From assembly GCF_000427445.1 (NCBI RefSeq), contig NZ_KE386496.1:3852741-3916740 (forward strand): a DNA stretch of 64,000 nucleotides, given 5' to 3'. Positions 1-9,000 of the stretch are shown in pieces. The position numbers were made by a program, and so were the translations under genes. The DNA comes from Methylocapsa acidiphila B2 (lineage in GTDB: Bacteria > Pseudomonadota > Alphaproteobacteria > Rhizobiales > Beijerinckiaceae). The number at the start of each line of letters is the position of its first letter. The first letter of the stretch is position 1. The notes under the pieces are model-generated. The model was not told where the DNA came from and ran no database searches. It saw only the letters and a program-made list of their open reading frames with translations.

Positions 1-1
1 C

Positions 2-961
2 GACATCGGCGGCCTTCCCGACACCGCCTTTCCGCATCTCGAAGATTGCGTGCGCGCCTTGAAGGCCGCCGGGCATCGGGTCAGCGTCGATTCCGCCGAT
101 CGCTCTGAACTGGCGCGGGGGGGCGGCGCCGGCGCCGATTTCCTCCTGAGCCTCGACGAAGGCTCGCTCGACATCGCCCAGGGCTCGCAAGCGACGCCGA
201 TCCTCGTGCCCGCGCCACATGGCGACGTCGATTCTTTGGTTCGCGCCGCGAAGGAAGCGGAGCGGCGCGGGCTTTCCTTCATCGTCGATCCGATCTTGGA
301 CCCAATTCATTTCGGGCTCGCTGCCTCTCTCGCACGCTATATGGAAACGAGGCGGCGTCTTCCGCATGTCGAGATGATGATGGGGACAGGCAATCTCACC
401 GAATTGACCGAGGCGGATTCAGGCGGGGTCACCGCGATCCTGCTGGGGCTCTGCTCGGAACTCGGGATCAGGAATGTGCTCACCGTCCAGGTCAGCCCCC
501 ATACGCGAAGGACGATCGAGGAGCACGACGCCGCGCGGCGCCTCATGTTCGCCGCCGCAGCCGACAATGCTTTGCCAAAGGGCTATGGCGCGGGCTTGCT
601 GCAACTTCATGACCGCGCGCCCTATCCGTCCACGAGCCGGGAGATCGCAGAGACCGCTGCGGAAGTGCGCGACGCGAATTTCCGCATCGCGACGGCCGAG
701 GACGGCATTCATGTCTTCAACCGCGCTGGGCATCACGTCGCGCGCGACGCCTTCTCGCTCTTTCCGAAATTGGGCGTCGAGGCCGATGGGGCGCATGCCT
801 TCTATTTGGGTGCGGAACTCGCCAAGGCCGAGACCGCCTTTTCGCTCGGCAAGCGCTATGCGCAGGACGATCCGCTCGACTGGGGCTGCGGGGCTGACAG
901 GCCGGAGGAAGACAAGAACCGACTGCGGGAGGCCGGGCATACATTGCGCGCGAAGGCTTGA
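2..961 (+). CDS. DUF6513 / dihydropteroate synthase-like protein (5' truncated)
   Basis: The frame is open from the first bases of the window, so the gene begins outside and only its C-terminal ~319 residues are present. The visible part reads as a TIM-barrel-like segment (VDPILDP, MMMGTGNLTELTEADSGG near the middle) typical of the dihydropteroate-synthase-related protein found in bacterial H4MPT gene islands. Family knowledge links it to pterin cofactor synthesis, but its exact reaction is not established to my knowledge. It is followed after 45 bp by the DUF447 gene on the same strand, so they are probably co-transcribed. Assignment to the family is fairly sure; function is inferred from neighbours. 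Confidence 0.75.
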   Translation, partial: DIGGLPDTAFPHLEDCVRALKAAGHRVSVDSADRSELARGGGAGADFLLSLDEGSLDIAQGSQATPILVPAPHGDVDSLVRAAKEAERRGLSFIVDPILDPIHFGLAASLARYMETRRRLPHVEMMMGTGNLTELTEADSGGVTAILLGLCSELGIRNVLTVQVSPHTRRTIEEHDAARRLMFAAAADNALPKGYGAGLLQLHDRAPYPSTSREIAETAAEVRDANFRIATAEDGIHVFNRAGHHVARDAFSLFPKLGVEADGAHAFYLGAELAKAETAFSLGKRYAQDDPLDWGCGADRPEEDKNRLREAGHTLRAKA

Positions 962-1006
962 TATGACCTGCGCAACGGCGCGCGCCTTACGGGAGGAGAA
1001 GCCGAC

Positions 1007-1570
1007 GTGCCGATGATCCGTGAAGTCATCGTCACGACCATCGATCCCGCTGGCGAGGCTCATCTGGCGCCGCTTGGCCTGATCGAGGCGGGAGACGGAT
1101 GGATCATCGCGCCGTTCCGTCCGTCGACGACGCTCGACAATCTCGCCCGCGTTCCTTTTGCCGTCGCCAATTATATCGACGATGCGCGCGTTTTCGCTGG
1201 CCTCGTCACCGGCCGACGTGACTGGCCGCTTGTTCCGGCGCGCCAATCGCCCGCGCCGCGTCTGGCTTGCGCGCTGGCCCATGCGGAACTCGCCGTCGCG
1301 CGCATCGAGAAGCATGCCGAGCGACCGAGGTTCCATTGCGAGGTTCTGCATCGCGAGCAACATGCGCCATTCGAGGGCTTCAATCGCGCGAGGAACGCCG
1401 TGCTGGAAGGCGCCATTCTCATCAGTCGCTTGCATATGCTGCCGCGGGAGAAGATCGACCAGGAGATCGCCTATCTCTCCATTGCGATCGAGAAGACGGC
1501 GGGCGCCGCGGAGCGCGAGGCTTGGTCATGGCTCATGCAAAAGCGCGACGCCTTTTACGCATCGAAATAA
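1007..1570 (+). CDS. DUF447 family flavin-type split-barrel protein
   Basis: A 187-residue protein beginning IREVIVTTIDP and containing HLAPLGLI and the segment FNRARNAVLEGAILISRLHML, which is the pattern of the DUF447 (COG2457) family. These proteins have an FMN-binding split-barrel fold and occur in methanogens and in bacteria with H4MPT-linked C1 metabolism. The listed start is a GTG at 1007; an ATG two codons later (1013) is equally possible. The gene follows the DUF6513 gene by 45 bp. Its 3' end overlaps the end of the convergent COG1548 gene by 16 bp. Role in cofactor synthesis or C1 transfer is inferred from context only. Confidence 0.75.
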   Translation: MPMIREVIVTTIDPAGEAHLAPLGLIEAGDGWIIAPFRPSTTLDNLARVPFAVANYIDDARVFAGLVTGRRDWPLVPARQSPAPRLACALAHAELAVARIEKHAERPRFHCEVLHREQHAPFEGFNRARNAVLEGAILISRLHMLPREKIDQEIAYLSIAIEKTAGAAEREAWSWLMQKRDAFYASK

Positions 1571-2601
1571 TCCGCCGCGATCAAGGCCACAGCTGACGCC
1601 GGCGCGCAGTCGCAGGCCTTGCTCCGCGTCTCGGGCGCGGCCTCGATCAAATCGTCGAAAGCGATGAACGGCCGGTCGAGCCGCGCCGCGAGTTTCTTGA
1701 CGAGTCCGCGTCCGACGCCGGCGCCGACCACGGGCGCGTCACAGCCGACGAGTCCGCGCGATAAGATGAGCTCCGCAGCGTCCATAATCTCGCGCAATTG
1801 CGCTTCGGCGAAAATACGCGCGAGCCTGTCCCAAGCGTCGTCGTCGGCCTCGCTGGCGTCGCGTCCGATCATGCGCGCGAGCCTAGCGCGCGACGCAGGC
1901 TTCGTCTTCTCGCGCCCGTCGGCCGAATCCGTCATGTCGGCCTCCTCCGGCAATTCGCCCAGAATGCGGTAGACGTCGGCCGTCGTCGCGAACCATTCGT
2001 TCATCAAGGGAGTCCATTGCCCTCCAAACGGGACGCGCTTGGGTCCAGCCATGAGGAAGGTTCGGACAAGGCCGGTATAGACCAGTTCCCCATGCGTGAG
2101 GCGCTGGGCGTCGCTATAGCCTAGCGCCGCTGCTCGTCCTTCCGCGATGGGAATAATATCGGTCGTGGTGGAGCCTATGTCGACGAAAAGCGCTTCCCGC
2201 ATCCGCAGACCGGCCAGGGTCGCGCTCGCGTGCCAATTGGCGGAGGCGATGTCGCGCGCATGCGCCTCCACGCCGCCGCCATCGACAAAGCCCGATCGAC
2301 CGGCGTAAAACCATGTCCGGCCCGGGGTGAGTATTCGCGCGGCGATTTTTGCGACCCCCTCGACGCCGTCCTCGCGCGTTGCGAAGGCGTCGCATAATTC
2401 GCCGGTCATGGTGACCGCATTGAGGGGAGCCGCGCCGATGTCCGCCAGGGCTTCGCCGAAGGCGCGATCGAGTTCCGCGAGGCCGAGCCAAAGCGGGCAG
2501 GCGATTTGAACGGCGGCGGCGACAATACCATTTTCGACGCGCGCGGCTTTGAGATGCGCACCGCCGATGTCCCAGCCGATGATAGTTTCCATAGCGATCA
2601 T
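1555..2601 (-). CDS. COG1548 H4MPT-linked C1 pathway protein (MfnF-like ASKHA fold)
   Basis: A 348-residue protein with actin/hydantoinase-like phosphate-binding motifs: DIGGAHLK near the N-terminus, DIGSTTTDIIP in the middle and GAGVGRGLV near the C-terminus. This matches the hydantoinase/oxoprolinase-type family recognised as a probable H4MPT-linked C1 transfer protein. The methanogen member MfnF joins two precursors of methanofuran, so a role in making methylofuran is plausible here. An ATG at 2592 (METIIGWDIGG) is an alternative start. The gene is divergent from the HisA-like gene, leaving about 170 bp for two promoters, and its end overlaps the DUF447 gene tail to tail. Confidence 0.75.
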   Translation of the reverse strand: MIAMETIIGWDIGGAHLKAARVENGIVAAAVQIACPLWLGLAELDRAFGEALADIGAAPLNAVTMTGELCDAFATREDGVEGVAKIAARILTPGRTWFYAGRSGFVDGGGVEAHARDIASANWHASATLAGLRMREALFVDIGSTTTDIIPIAEGRAAALGYSDAQRLTHGELVYTGLVRTFLMAGPKRVPFGGQWTPLMNEWFATTADVYRILGELPEEADMTDSADGREKTKPASRARLARMIGRDASEADDDAWDRLARIFAEAQLREIMDAAELILSRGLVGCDAPVVGAGVGRGLVKKLAARLDRPFIAFDDLIEAAPETRSKACDCAPASAVALIAADYFDA

Positions 2602-2770
2602 CCCGGGCGCATTTTGCGCCGAGTTCGATTTGAGACGCTCGATATAGACTCAAACGAGCTTGAAATCGCGGCTTCGATTCTAGCCGCGAGCTCTCCAAAC
2701 GCGCTTTCTCGCAGGGCGGCGCGCATCGCAGCCATTGGTCTTTTGTCGCCCATCGAGGCTTGTAGACTTC

Positions 2771-3478
2771 ATGCACGTCATTCCCGTGATCGACCTCAAA
2801 AATGGCGTGGTGGTCCGCGCCCGCTTCGGCCAAAGGGAGGCCTATGCGCCGATCGTCACAGCTCTTGCGCCGACAAGCGCTCCGCGGGACGTCGTCGCGG
2901 GGCTTTTGAGTGTTTTTCCTTTTCCCATCGTGTACGCGGCCGATCTGGACGCGATCGAGGCGCGCGGAAGCCATGAAGAAAGCTTGCTCGAATTATGCGA
3001 GGCTTTTCCGGGCGTCGCCTTTTGGGTCGACGCCGGCGTTCGCGACGCGGAGCAGGCGCGTTCATGGCTCGCCCGCCAGCGGCGCGCGCATCTGGTTTTG
3101 GGAAGCGAGAATTTAGGAGATCTCTCGGTCCTGAAGGCGCTTCGCGGCGAGGACCGCGTCCTTCTGTCGCTCGATTTTCGGGGCGAGATCTTTCTGGGGC
3201 CGGAGGGGCTCTACGCCGCGCCGGAACTCTGGCCGAAGCGGGTCATCGCAATGACGCTCTCGCGCGTCGGGGCGACATCGGGGCCCGACATGGAGCGGAT
3301 CCGGGCGGTTGTCGGCCTAGCAAACCATTCCGCAGTCTTTGCCGCGGGGGGCCTCCGCGGGCCTTCCGATCTTGCGACTCTGTCGGAGGCCGGGGTTAGC
3401 GGAGTTCTCGTCGCTTCCGCGCTGCACGACGGCGCTTTGACGAGAGACGATCTTGCCGCCCTCGTCACAAGCGCGTGA
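2771..3478 (+). CDS. HisA/HisF-related TIM-barrel protein of the C1 island
   Basis: A 235-residue protein starting MHVIPVIDLKNGVVVRA, the hallmark beginning of HisA-like phosphosugar isomerases, with a later FAAGGLRGPSDL phosphate-binding loop and a final GVLVASALHDG strand-loop. The frame extends upstream to 2735, but the ATG at 2771 starts exactly at the family N-terminus. Members of this HisA/HisF-related family are found in methanogens and in H4MPT-containing bacteria, not with histidine genes. No other his gene is visible here, which supports a role in H4MPT or methylofuran synthesis rather than in histidine synthesis. The stop is followed closely by a hairpin terminator shared with fae. 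Confidence 0.75.
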   Translation: MHVIPVIDLKNGVVVRARFGQREAYAPIVTALAPTSAPRDVVAGLLSVFPFPIVYAADLDAIEARGSHEESLLELCEAFPGVAFWVDAGVRDAEQARSWLARQRRAHLVLGSENLGDLSVLKALRGEDRVLLSLDFRGEIFLGPEGLYAAPELWPKRVIAMTLSRVGATSGPDMERIRAVVGLANHSAVFAAGGLRGPSDLATLSEAGVSGVLVASALHDGALTRDDLAALVTSA

Positions 3479-3492
3479 TGACCCACAAAATA

Positions 3493-3516
3493 AGAAGGGG
3501 GCCTAAGCCCCCTTCT
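3493..3516. terminator. Bidirectional terminator between HisA-like gene and fae
   Basis: A perfect 10-bp stem (arms AGAAGGGGGC and its complement) closes a 4-base CTAA loop between two convergent stop codons. Read on the minus strand, it is followed by TTATTTTG, a T-rich run, so it should end the fae transcript. It lies 15 bp after the HisA-like stop and can serve both genes. Confidence 0.85.
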
Positions 3517-3538
3517 GAATTCTACGTCCTTCAGGCGC

Positions 3539-4048
3539 TCAATTCGGCGCGAAAGGATGCTTGGCGATGTTGCGCTGCGCGACGACATGGGCCGGGGTCG
3601 GCTCGCCGTTGACGGCGCGAGCAATGGCTTCCTTGGTCGCCTGATAGTTGTAGTCTTGGATCTTCTTGTCGTCGTTGGCTTCCCAATGGATGAAGACGCC
3701 GACCGAAATGAAGAGGTTGTCAGCTTCCTTGATCGGGATGACGCCGTCGGCGACGCTGTCCGCAACGGCCTTGGCGACGCCATGCTGAGCCGGTCCGAAC
3801 ATCTGAACGGCCTGCTTGGCGTTCTTGATCGTCACCTTGTTGAACAGGATCGTCGCCGGCTTGACGAGGACGTTCGGGGCGATCACGGCGAGCAGCGTGG
3901 TGAAGCCGTCTTTGTTATTGGTGAGCGCGTTGGCGAAAGCGGTCTCGGCGGCGCTGCCGCGCGGCCCAATCAGCAGGTCGATATGGGCGACCTCATTGCC
4001 TTCGCCTACGAGCGATTCGCCGACGAGGAGCCTGTTTATCTTGGCCAT
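3539..4048 (-). CDS. fae: Formaldehyde-activating enzyme
   Basis: A 169-residue protein that matches Fae over its full usual length. Fae condenses formaldehyde with tetrahydromethanopterin to give methylene-H4MPT, the entry to the dissimilatory C1 pathway in the cytoplasm. The N-terminal [15 protein letters not shown] segment carries His22, which corresponds to the catalytic histidine (His17 in the Methylobacterium enzyme). The C-terminal [18 protein letters not shown] and HPFAPN segments are also typical. A good ribosome site (AAGGGGGA) precedes the ATG. The gene stands 160 bp apart from the upstream operon and has its own terminator, consistent with separate, strong expression. Confidence 0.97.
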   Translation of the reverse strand: MAKINRLLVGESLVGEGNEVAHIDLLIGPRGSAAETAFANALTNNKDGFTTLLAVIAPNVLVKPATILFNKVTIKNAKQAVQMFGPAQHGVAKAVADSVADGVIPIKEADNLFISVGVFIHWEANDDKKIQDYNYQATKEAIARAVNGEPTPAHVVAQRNIAKHPFAPN

Positions 4049-4074
4049 GCTTGTAATCCCCCTTGGGTTTCCAT

Positions 4075-4146
4075 TTCAAACTGCAGCGATGTTCAAACTG
4101 CGGTGGCGGCGGCTCGACAAATGCCGATGAATATCCTTGTTGTCAA
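4075..4146 (-). promoter_or_regulatory. Candidate fae promoter with a tandem direct repeat in the leader
   Basis: Reading the minus strand upstream of fae, a perfect -35 hexamer TTGACA lies at 4146-4141, with a poor -10 (CATTTG) 17 bp later. Between that point and the start codon the 10-mer GCAGTTTGAA occurs twice (4101-4092 and 4084-4075), with a 17-bp period. The repeat could be a regulator site or a leader element. The -10 is weak, so the promoter call is tentative. Confidence 0.4.
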
Positions 4147-4208
4147 CGCCCGGCATTGCGCCAGGCGGGTTGGCCAGATAGCGGCGGAGGCGTTCCGCTG
4201 CGGCGCAG

Positions 4209-5057
4209 TCAACCATCATTAGGTCGATAGATCAAGATACGGGCGAGTCGATCGGCGAAAACAGTCGCGACGGTAAGGTCGGCGGAGGTGCCGGGGTTTA
4301 ACCTGGCGGTCTTGAGCCGTTGATCGAAGCTCAAAAGCTCGGGGAGCGCGTCCGACGGGTTCGAAAATCCGACAAAGCGATTGCGAAGATCTTTCGCCTC
4401 GCTTTGGACGGCGGCGGCGATCTCCGGGCCTTTCTTTCTCGCGATATGGCTATCGGGGAAGCCGGCGAGAAAAGCGAGATAGACCTCGACCGTCGGCCAT
4501 GGCTCTTTCCAGCCGCGACCGCGCGCGGCGGCGAGAGCGCTGAGGCCGGTCTCGAACACATCGATGAAGTTTGAAGCATATTGAAATGCGATGCGGTCTC
4601 GATCGGCAGCCGCCTGCATCGCTTCCAGAAGCGTGACGTCGGGCGCGTCGCGAACGTCGTGGCGCGGCGCGTCGCCGAGGCCCGCCGGAGAGGCGCGAAG
4701 AATGGCGCGAAAGGCGGCGGCGGCGTCCGCTCGGGTCAATTCGGCAAGGACGCTCTTCAAGGCGGGCCGCAACGCGCCCCCGGCCTGCGCGGCCTTCGCC
4801 AGCGGCGCGCAAAGAAGGACGATGCCGAGATTGGTGTTCGTCCCCACGCTTGCCCAGGTCGCCTCGATGGCGCCGAGGATGCGCTGGCCGACGGAAGCGG
4901 AGGGGTCGCTGATCGCCGGCGCCGAAACCTCCGCGCTGCGCAGGAATTCCTGCGCGGTCATGCCGTGGCCGGCGGCGAAAATATGGACATTGCCAGGCTT
5001 CGGCGCCTCGATTTCATCGCGGCAAGAGGCGATGAAGGCTTCCGCGATCTCCGTCAC
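4209..5057 (-). CDS. CitG-like (triphosphoribosyl-dephospho-CoA synthase family) protein of the C1 island
   Basis: About 282 residues from a GTG at 5057 (VTEIAEAFIASCRDEIEAPKPGNVH). The motif APKPGNVH and the later GTNTNLGIVLLCAPLA are hallmarks of the CitG/MdcB family (COG1767). In citrate lyase systems this family makes a prosthetic-group precursor from ATP and dephospho-CoA. Homologues sit in H4MPT gene islands of methylotrophs, where a phosphoribosyl-type transfer in cofactor synthesis is suspected but, as far as I know, not shown. The reading frame stays open upstream to 5207 over the end of the RimK-like gene, but the encoded sequence there looks non-family. It starts 20 bp after the RimK-like stop. 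Confidence 0.75.
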   Translation of the reverse strand: MTEIAEAFIASCRDEIEAPKPGNVHIFAAGHGMTAQEFLRSAEVSAPAISDPSASVGQRILGAIEATWASVGTNTNLGIVLLCAPLAKAAQAGGALRPALKSVLAELTRADAAAAFRAILRASPAGLGDAPRHDVRDAPDVTLLEAMQAAADRDRIAFQYASNFIDVFETGLSALAAARGRGWKEPWPTVEVYLAFLAGFPDSHIARKKGPEIAAAVQSEAKDLRNRFVGFSNPSDALPELLSFDQRLKTARLNPGTSADLTVATVFADRLARILIYRPNDG

Positions 5058-5076
5058 AACGCTGTCGCGCTCTTCT

Positions 5077-6024
5077 TCACTTGGTCGCCTCCGATCCGTA
5101 GAATCCGATGCGCGCGAGGAGATCTCCGGCCAGCCGATCGGCGACCGAGAAGGGGGTGACTTTTTGCAAGCCCCGCCATCCCGGCATGCTGTTGACCTCG
5201 AGCACATAGGCTGCGCCGGCGGCGTCCGTGATGATGTCGACGCCGGCGAATTCAGCGGCGACCGCGGCAGAAGCGCGGAGCGCCAGGTCGATCATCGCGG
5301 CGTCGGGCTCGAACGGTTCCGGCCGCGCGCCGAGCTTGACATTGGTGATCCATTGCTTGGCGTGACGCGTCATGGCCGCGATGACCTCGCCATGAGAGAC
5401 GAAGAGCCTGATGTCGCGAAAGGTGTCGCAGCCTCCGGCGATGAAGCGCTGAAGATAATAAACACCTTCGACTGCTTCGAAGGGAGGAAGATCTTCCACG
5501 CGGCGGATCAGCTTTAATCCAAATCCCTGCGCGCCGAACAAGGGCTTCAGGACCAGCGGCCCGCGTCCCGCCTCGCGCCGCACGATCTGCTGTGCAGCCT
5601 GCTCCGACTGCACCGTCCAGGTGGGCGGCGTCGGAATGCCCCGCCGCGCCAATGCGAAGCTCGTCGCCGCCTTGTCGACGCAGAGCTCGATCGCCCGCGC
5701 CGAATTGACGACCGGCACCCCGACATCGGCGAGGCTATGCAAGACGCCAAGGCGCAGCGTCACGCTTTCAAAAGTGCCGGACCCGATCGCGCGCACGAAG
5801 ACGGCGTCCGGCAATTCCGCGCCAAAGCCGGGAATGACCAGCCCGCCGGGCCGCCGCGTGTCGAATCCGCACTGAGACAGGCGGATCGGCGCGGCGATCG
5901 CCCCCGCGCGGGCGAAGGCCGCCGCGAGATCCCTGGCGTGCCAATCATACAGATCGACGGCGACGGCGATTTTTAGCCGGCGCGCAACATGCGCCGGCGC
6001 GCCGATTCTAGCCGAAAGAGGCAT
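5077..6024 (-). CDS. RimK-like ATP-grasp ligase of the H4MPT island
   Basis: A 315-residue ATP-grasp enzyme. Visible features are a pre-ATP-grasp N-terminal domain, the lysine-bearing strand [16 protein letters not shown], the [10 protein letters not shown] acceptor segment and the metal-binding C-terminal [17 protein letters not shown]. RimK-family ligases add amino acids, often glutamate, to carboxylates. In methanogens the related MptN adds glutamate to tetrahydromethanopterin, so an analogous tailoring step on the bacterial H4MPT is a reasonable inference. The gene overlaps the end of mch by 17 bp and precedes the CitG-like gene, so translation is probably coupled in one operon. Confidence 0.8.
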   Translation of the reverse strand: MPLSARIGAPAHVARRLKIAVAVDLYDWHARDLAAAFARAGAIAAPIRLSQCGFDTRRPGGLVIPGFGAELPDAVFVRAIGSGTFESVTLRLGVLHSLADVGVPVVNSARAIELCVDKAATSFALARRGIPTPPTWTVQSEQAAQQIVRREAGRGPLVLKPLFGAQGFGLKLIRRVEDLPPFEAVEGVYYLQRFIAGGCDTFRDIRLFVSHGEVIAAMTRHAKQWITNVKLGARPEPFEPDAAMIDLALRASAAVAAEFAGVDIITDAAGAAYVLEVNSMPGWRGLQKVTPFSVADRLAGDLLARIGFYGSEATK

Positions 6025-6976
6025 CGAGCAAAGCTTGGTCGAGCGCGCCCGCGTGGAAAGTTTCTCCTGTCTCGACGGCGGTCACGATGGCGCGGGCCGG
6101 GCTGAACAGGGCGGGATCGATCTTGTAGAAATCGCCTTTATAGGCCTTGAACACTTCCGCGAAGGGGCGGCCGTAGTCGCGCGATCCCGCGCTCGGCAAG
6201 GCCTCGGCGAGAGCCTTCGCGTCGGCCGCCGGACCCTTCACGAAGAGATGCGCTTGGCCGCCATAGATGATCGCGTCATTGGTGCGCCCCATCGCCTGGA
6301 TGAAATCCGGATGCGGCGGCGAAAGCGGCGCCGAGGCCAGGCCGTCGACGATGCGCTCGAGCGGAAATTTCGCTTCATGCGCCTTGTGCATGGCCACCTC
6401 GAGAACCCGGGCGACGACTTGAACGCTGCCGGCGAGGCTCTGGGTTGGGGCGAAGATGAAGGTGAGGTCTTCGGTCTTGACGCCGCAATCGCGGGCGACC
6501 TTGTCGACGATCTCGGGCGGCGGCGCCTTGCTCGATTCGAGCACCAACGTCGCCCGTTCGGAATGGTCATGATAGTCTAGCTCGGCGAAGAGCGGCTCCT
6601 TGCGGGCGAGCGCGCGTCCGGGGCCCGAACCAAGGGCGAAAAATGCAGTCTTGCCCTCGCCATGCGAAAGGGCCCAGCCGGCATATTGGCTGGCGAGGCA
6701 GGCGATCACGGGATCGGTGGAGTGGACGAAAATCTGGAACGGCCATTTCGGGTTCGGGCCGTTGGGCGCGAGTTCGACTGCGCCGAGCCCGCCGAGGCAA
6801 ATCTCGGCGAGGCGCAAGCCAGCTTCAATGCCGCCCGGAACGGACTGCCCCGCGTCGATGATGGTTTCGCCTCTTTCGCCCTTTGAGACGGCGATCCGCA
6901 ATTTGGCCGCGTCGGCGATGAGGCGATCGACCGCGTGCCCGGTCAATGTATTGATGCTAGGTCCGATGGTGCTCAA
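6008..6976 (-). CDS. mch: Methenyl-tetrahydromethanopterin cyclohydrolase
   Basis: Mch hydrolyses methenyl-H4MPT to formyl-H4MPT in formaldehyde oxidation. The 322-residue product matches the family length and contains [30 protein letters not shown] and the C-terminal [21 protein letters not shown] segment. No ATG is in frame at the family N-terminus. The best start is TTG at 6976, giving [13 protein letters not shown]; it overlaps the stop of the preceding gene as TTGA and has GGAG seven bases upstream. Upstream in-frame codons reach 7252 but encode a sequence unlike Mch. Product is certain; start is inferred. Confidence 0.95.
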   Translation of the reverse strand: MSTIGPSINTLTGHAVDRLIADAAKLRIAVSKGERGETIIDAGQSVPGGIEAGLRLAEICLGGLGAVELAPNGPNPKWPFQIFVHSTDPVIACLASQYAGWALSHGEGKTAFFALGSGPGRALARKEPLFAELDYHDHSERATLVLESSKAPPPEIVDKVARDCGVKTEDLTFIFAPTQSLAGSVQVVARVLEVAMHKAHEAKFPLERIVDGLASAPLSPPHPDFIQAMGRTNDAIIYGGQAHLFVKGPAADAKALAEALPSAGSRDYGRPFAEVFKAYKGDFYKIDPALFSPARAIVTAVETGETFHAGALDQALLDASFG

Positions 6977-8115
6977 GATGCCGCTCCATTTCCAATGTGT
7001 TCTAGGTTGTCGAGGATGAAGGCGGTCCGCTCCGCGATCAGCTTGCGCGCGTCTCCCGGCAGGGCGGCATGCGCCTTCACTGTGCAAAGCGGATCGTCCA
7101 AATTCAATGCGCTGCGCGGCTTTTGCCGATCGGCGGCCCAGTCCGGCCAATCGAGCGTCGGCATGCAGGGGATCGGGCGGCGCGCATAGGCGATCGCCGC
7201 GGCGGCGGCGCCTTCGAACTCCAGTGGACGCTCCGGAAGTCGGCCGAGGCAACCGTCGATATGCGCTTGGAAGAGCGACCCTTCGCGATCCTCGAATATG
7301 TCGAGCGTCGCGCCCGGTCGCGGGTTGATCTCGATCAGGACGATTTCATCTCCGTCGACGAGAAAATCAATGCCGTTGAGGCCACGAAGCTTGCATTGCC
7401 GGGCGATGGCCGTCGCGATTTCCGCCAGACGGGCCTCCAAACGCGGACCGCACTCTGCTGGGCGGAGGCTTCCGCCGAAGCGGAAGGGCTCGTCCCCGGT
7501 CGGCGCGGTCCATTGGCGGCTTGCGCCTATCGCTTGTGCGTCGGCGCCGTCGGCGACAAAGAGAAACGAGATCGGCTCACCCGAAGCGACGCGCTGATAA
7601 TAGACATTTTCGCTCTCCGCCCGCTGAGCCCCGGCCGGCGCGACATGGCTGCCGCCCGCTCCGCCAATGGTTTTGACAAGCCAGTTTCGCGGGCGGTGCG
7701 GCATGTCGAGGCTGATCTCGGGATGCCGGACCCCGAGCGAGCGGCAAAGCGCCGCTAATTCGAACGGATCTTTCACGCGGCGCACGACCTCGGGCGCATT
7801 TCCGAAGATCGTCCATCGCCGCGCCAATTCTTCCAGGATCTCAATTCGGTCCTCGAATCCGGCGCCGTATACGAGGCCCAAGGGCGAGGCGCCTCGCGCG
7901 AGACTTTCCAGCGCCTCGATCAAAGCCGCCTTTTCAAAGCCCGATCCGAGATCGCCGGCGACGGCGCAATTCGCTTCAGACAAGATGCGCGTGTCGCCGT
8001 CGTCGAAAAAATCGGCGACGAGCGGACGATAACCCGTCCGCCGCGCCGCCGCGGCCAAAGCGCGCCCGGACGTCGCCGCGATCAGAATCGCGGCTCCGGC
8101 TTCAGACGAGCTCAC
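6973..8115 (-). CDS. ATP-grasp protein of the H4MPT island (Orf5-type)
   Basis: About 380 residues from a GTG at 8115 ([20 protein letters not shown]). The segment [23 protein letters not shown] resembles the N-terminal dinucleotide-like domain of this family. [15 protein letters not shown] and [25 protein letters not shown] are the nucleotide- and metal-binding parts of an ATP-grasp fold. This type of ATP-grasp gene is a constant member of bacterial H4MPT islands, and mutants in methylotrophs implicate it in cofactor synthesis; its reaction is unknown to me. It overlaps mtdB by 14 bp at its start and mch by 4 bp at its end, which argues for tight operon coupling. Confidence 0.8.
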   Translation of the reverse strand: MSSSEAGAAILIAATSGRALAAAARRTGYRPLVADFFDDGDTRILSEANCAVAGDLGSGFEKAALIEALESLARGASPLGLVYGAGFEDRIEILEELARRWTIFGNAPEVVRRVKDPFELAALCRSLGVRHPEISLDMPHRPRNWLVKTIGGAGGSHVAPAGAQRAESENVYYQRVASGEPISFLFVADGADAQAIGASRQWTAPTGDEPFRFGGSLRPAECGPRLEARLAEIATAIARQCKLRGLNGIDFLVDGDEIVLIEINPRPGATLDIFEDREGSLFQAHIDGCLGRLPERPLEFEGAAAAAIAYARRPIPCMPTLDWPDWAADRQKPRSALNLDDPLCTVKAHAALPGDARKLIAERTAFILDNLEHIGNGAAS

Positions 8116-8989
8116 GGGCGAGCGCGAATGCGTCGCGGAAATCGAGGCTGAGCGCCTTGGTCGACGCCGCCATGCGCTGGAACAATCCCGATTCTGTCTT
8201 GTATTTGATGTCCCCAATGGCGAGTGGCCCAATTCCGAGGCTGCCGCCAGCGAGTTCCTGGCCGTTGCCATGCAGCTCGAGGCCTTCGATGCCGGCCGGC
8301 GGAACCGCATTGACGTCCGCGGAGACGAGGAGCGATTTGGTCGAAGACAGTTGTTCCTTTGTCAGGATTTGTCTTCCCGCAGCGGCGGCGCAAAGCACGA
8401 CGTCGATTCCTTGAAGCGCCGCGACTTTTTTGTCTTCCGAGCTGCCGTCGACCGCCTTGGTTTCGATGTTGAACCGCTTCTTGATGTCGTCGACCTTGGC
8501 TTGGACGCGGTCGAGGCCATCATGGCCGACGAGGCGGACTTCGGCGCCTTCCAAGGCGGCGATGACGGCGGAGGCGTAGCCCACCACCCCGGTCGCGCCG
8601 AAAATCAAGACCCTGGTCTTGGCGAGCGAAGCGTTCTTCTTGTCCTTCAGAAGCTTCTCGACGCAGGCCACCATAGCCGCTGCGGTCGTGAAGGAGCCCG
8701 CCGGATCCGCGAAAGCGGAAATTTCGAACGGCTTCAGCAAGGTCTTTTTGACGAGCTCCATCATGTCGAGAGCAAGCCCGGCGTCTTTCCCGGCGATGAA
8801 AATGCCGGTGCGCACCGCGTCTTTCGGAGAGCGGGAAAACATGGCGTCCTGCACAAGAGGCGTGACGTCTTCGAGCGTGACCCCACTATAAGGCGTGATG
8901 GAATCGTAACCCGCGTCGAGCGCCATATTCACATCGAACGGGCTCATGTGCTTCAATGGACTGAGCATATGTAAAATATTCTTGGCCAC
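8102..8989 (-). CDS. mtdB: NAD(P)-dependent methylene-tetrahydromethanopterin dehydrogenase
   Basis: MtdB oxidises methylene-H4MPT to methenyl-H4MPT, between Fae and Mch. The 295-residue product starts MAKNILHMLSPLKHMSPFDVNMALDAGYD, as in MtdA/MtdB enzymes. It has a Rossmann glycine motif VLIFGATGVVGYASA near residue 130 and the conserved QELAGGSLGIGPLAIGDIKYK near the C-terminus. Placement inside an H4MPT operon beside mch and mptG favours MtdB over the mainly NADP-linked, two-pterin MtdA. The start is a clear ATG, 11 bp after the mptG stop. Confidence 0.93.
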   Translation of the reverse strand: MAKNILHMLSPLKHMSPFDVNMALDAGYDSITPYSGVTLEDVTPLVQDAMFSRSPKDAVRTGIFIAGKDAGLALDMMELVKKTLLKPFEISAFADPAGSFTTAAAMVACVEKLLKDKKNASLAKTRVLIFGATGVVGYASAVIAALEGAEVRLVGHDGLDRVQAKVDDIKKRFNIETKAVDGSSEDKKVAALQGIDVVLCAAAAGRQILTKEQLSSTKSLLVSADVNAVPPAGIEGLELHGNGQELAGGSLGIGPLAIGDIKYKTESGLFQRMAASTKALSLDFRDAFALARELV

Positions 8990-9000
8990 GCATTATTCCC

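Noticed and set aside
419..1435. A 338-codon minus-strand frame
   Set aside because: It lies opposite the DUF6513 and DUF447 genes, both recognised families, and has no recognisable sequence itself.
2771..3478. Histidine biosynthesis HisA
   Set aside because: The start looks HisA-like, but no other his gene is near and all neighbours belong to H4MPT-linked C1 metabolism, which has its own HisA-related family.
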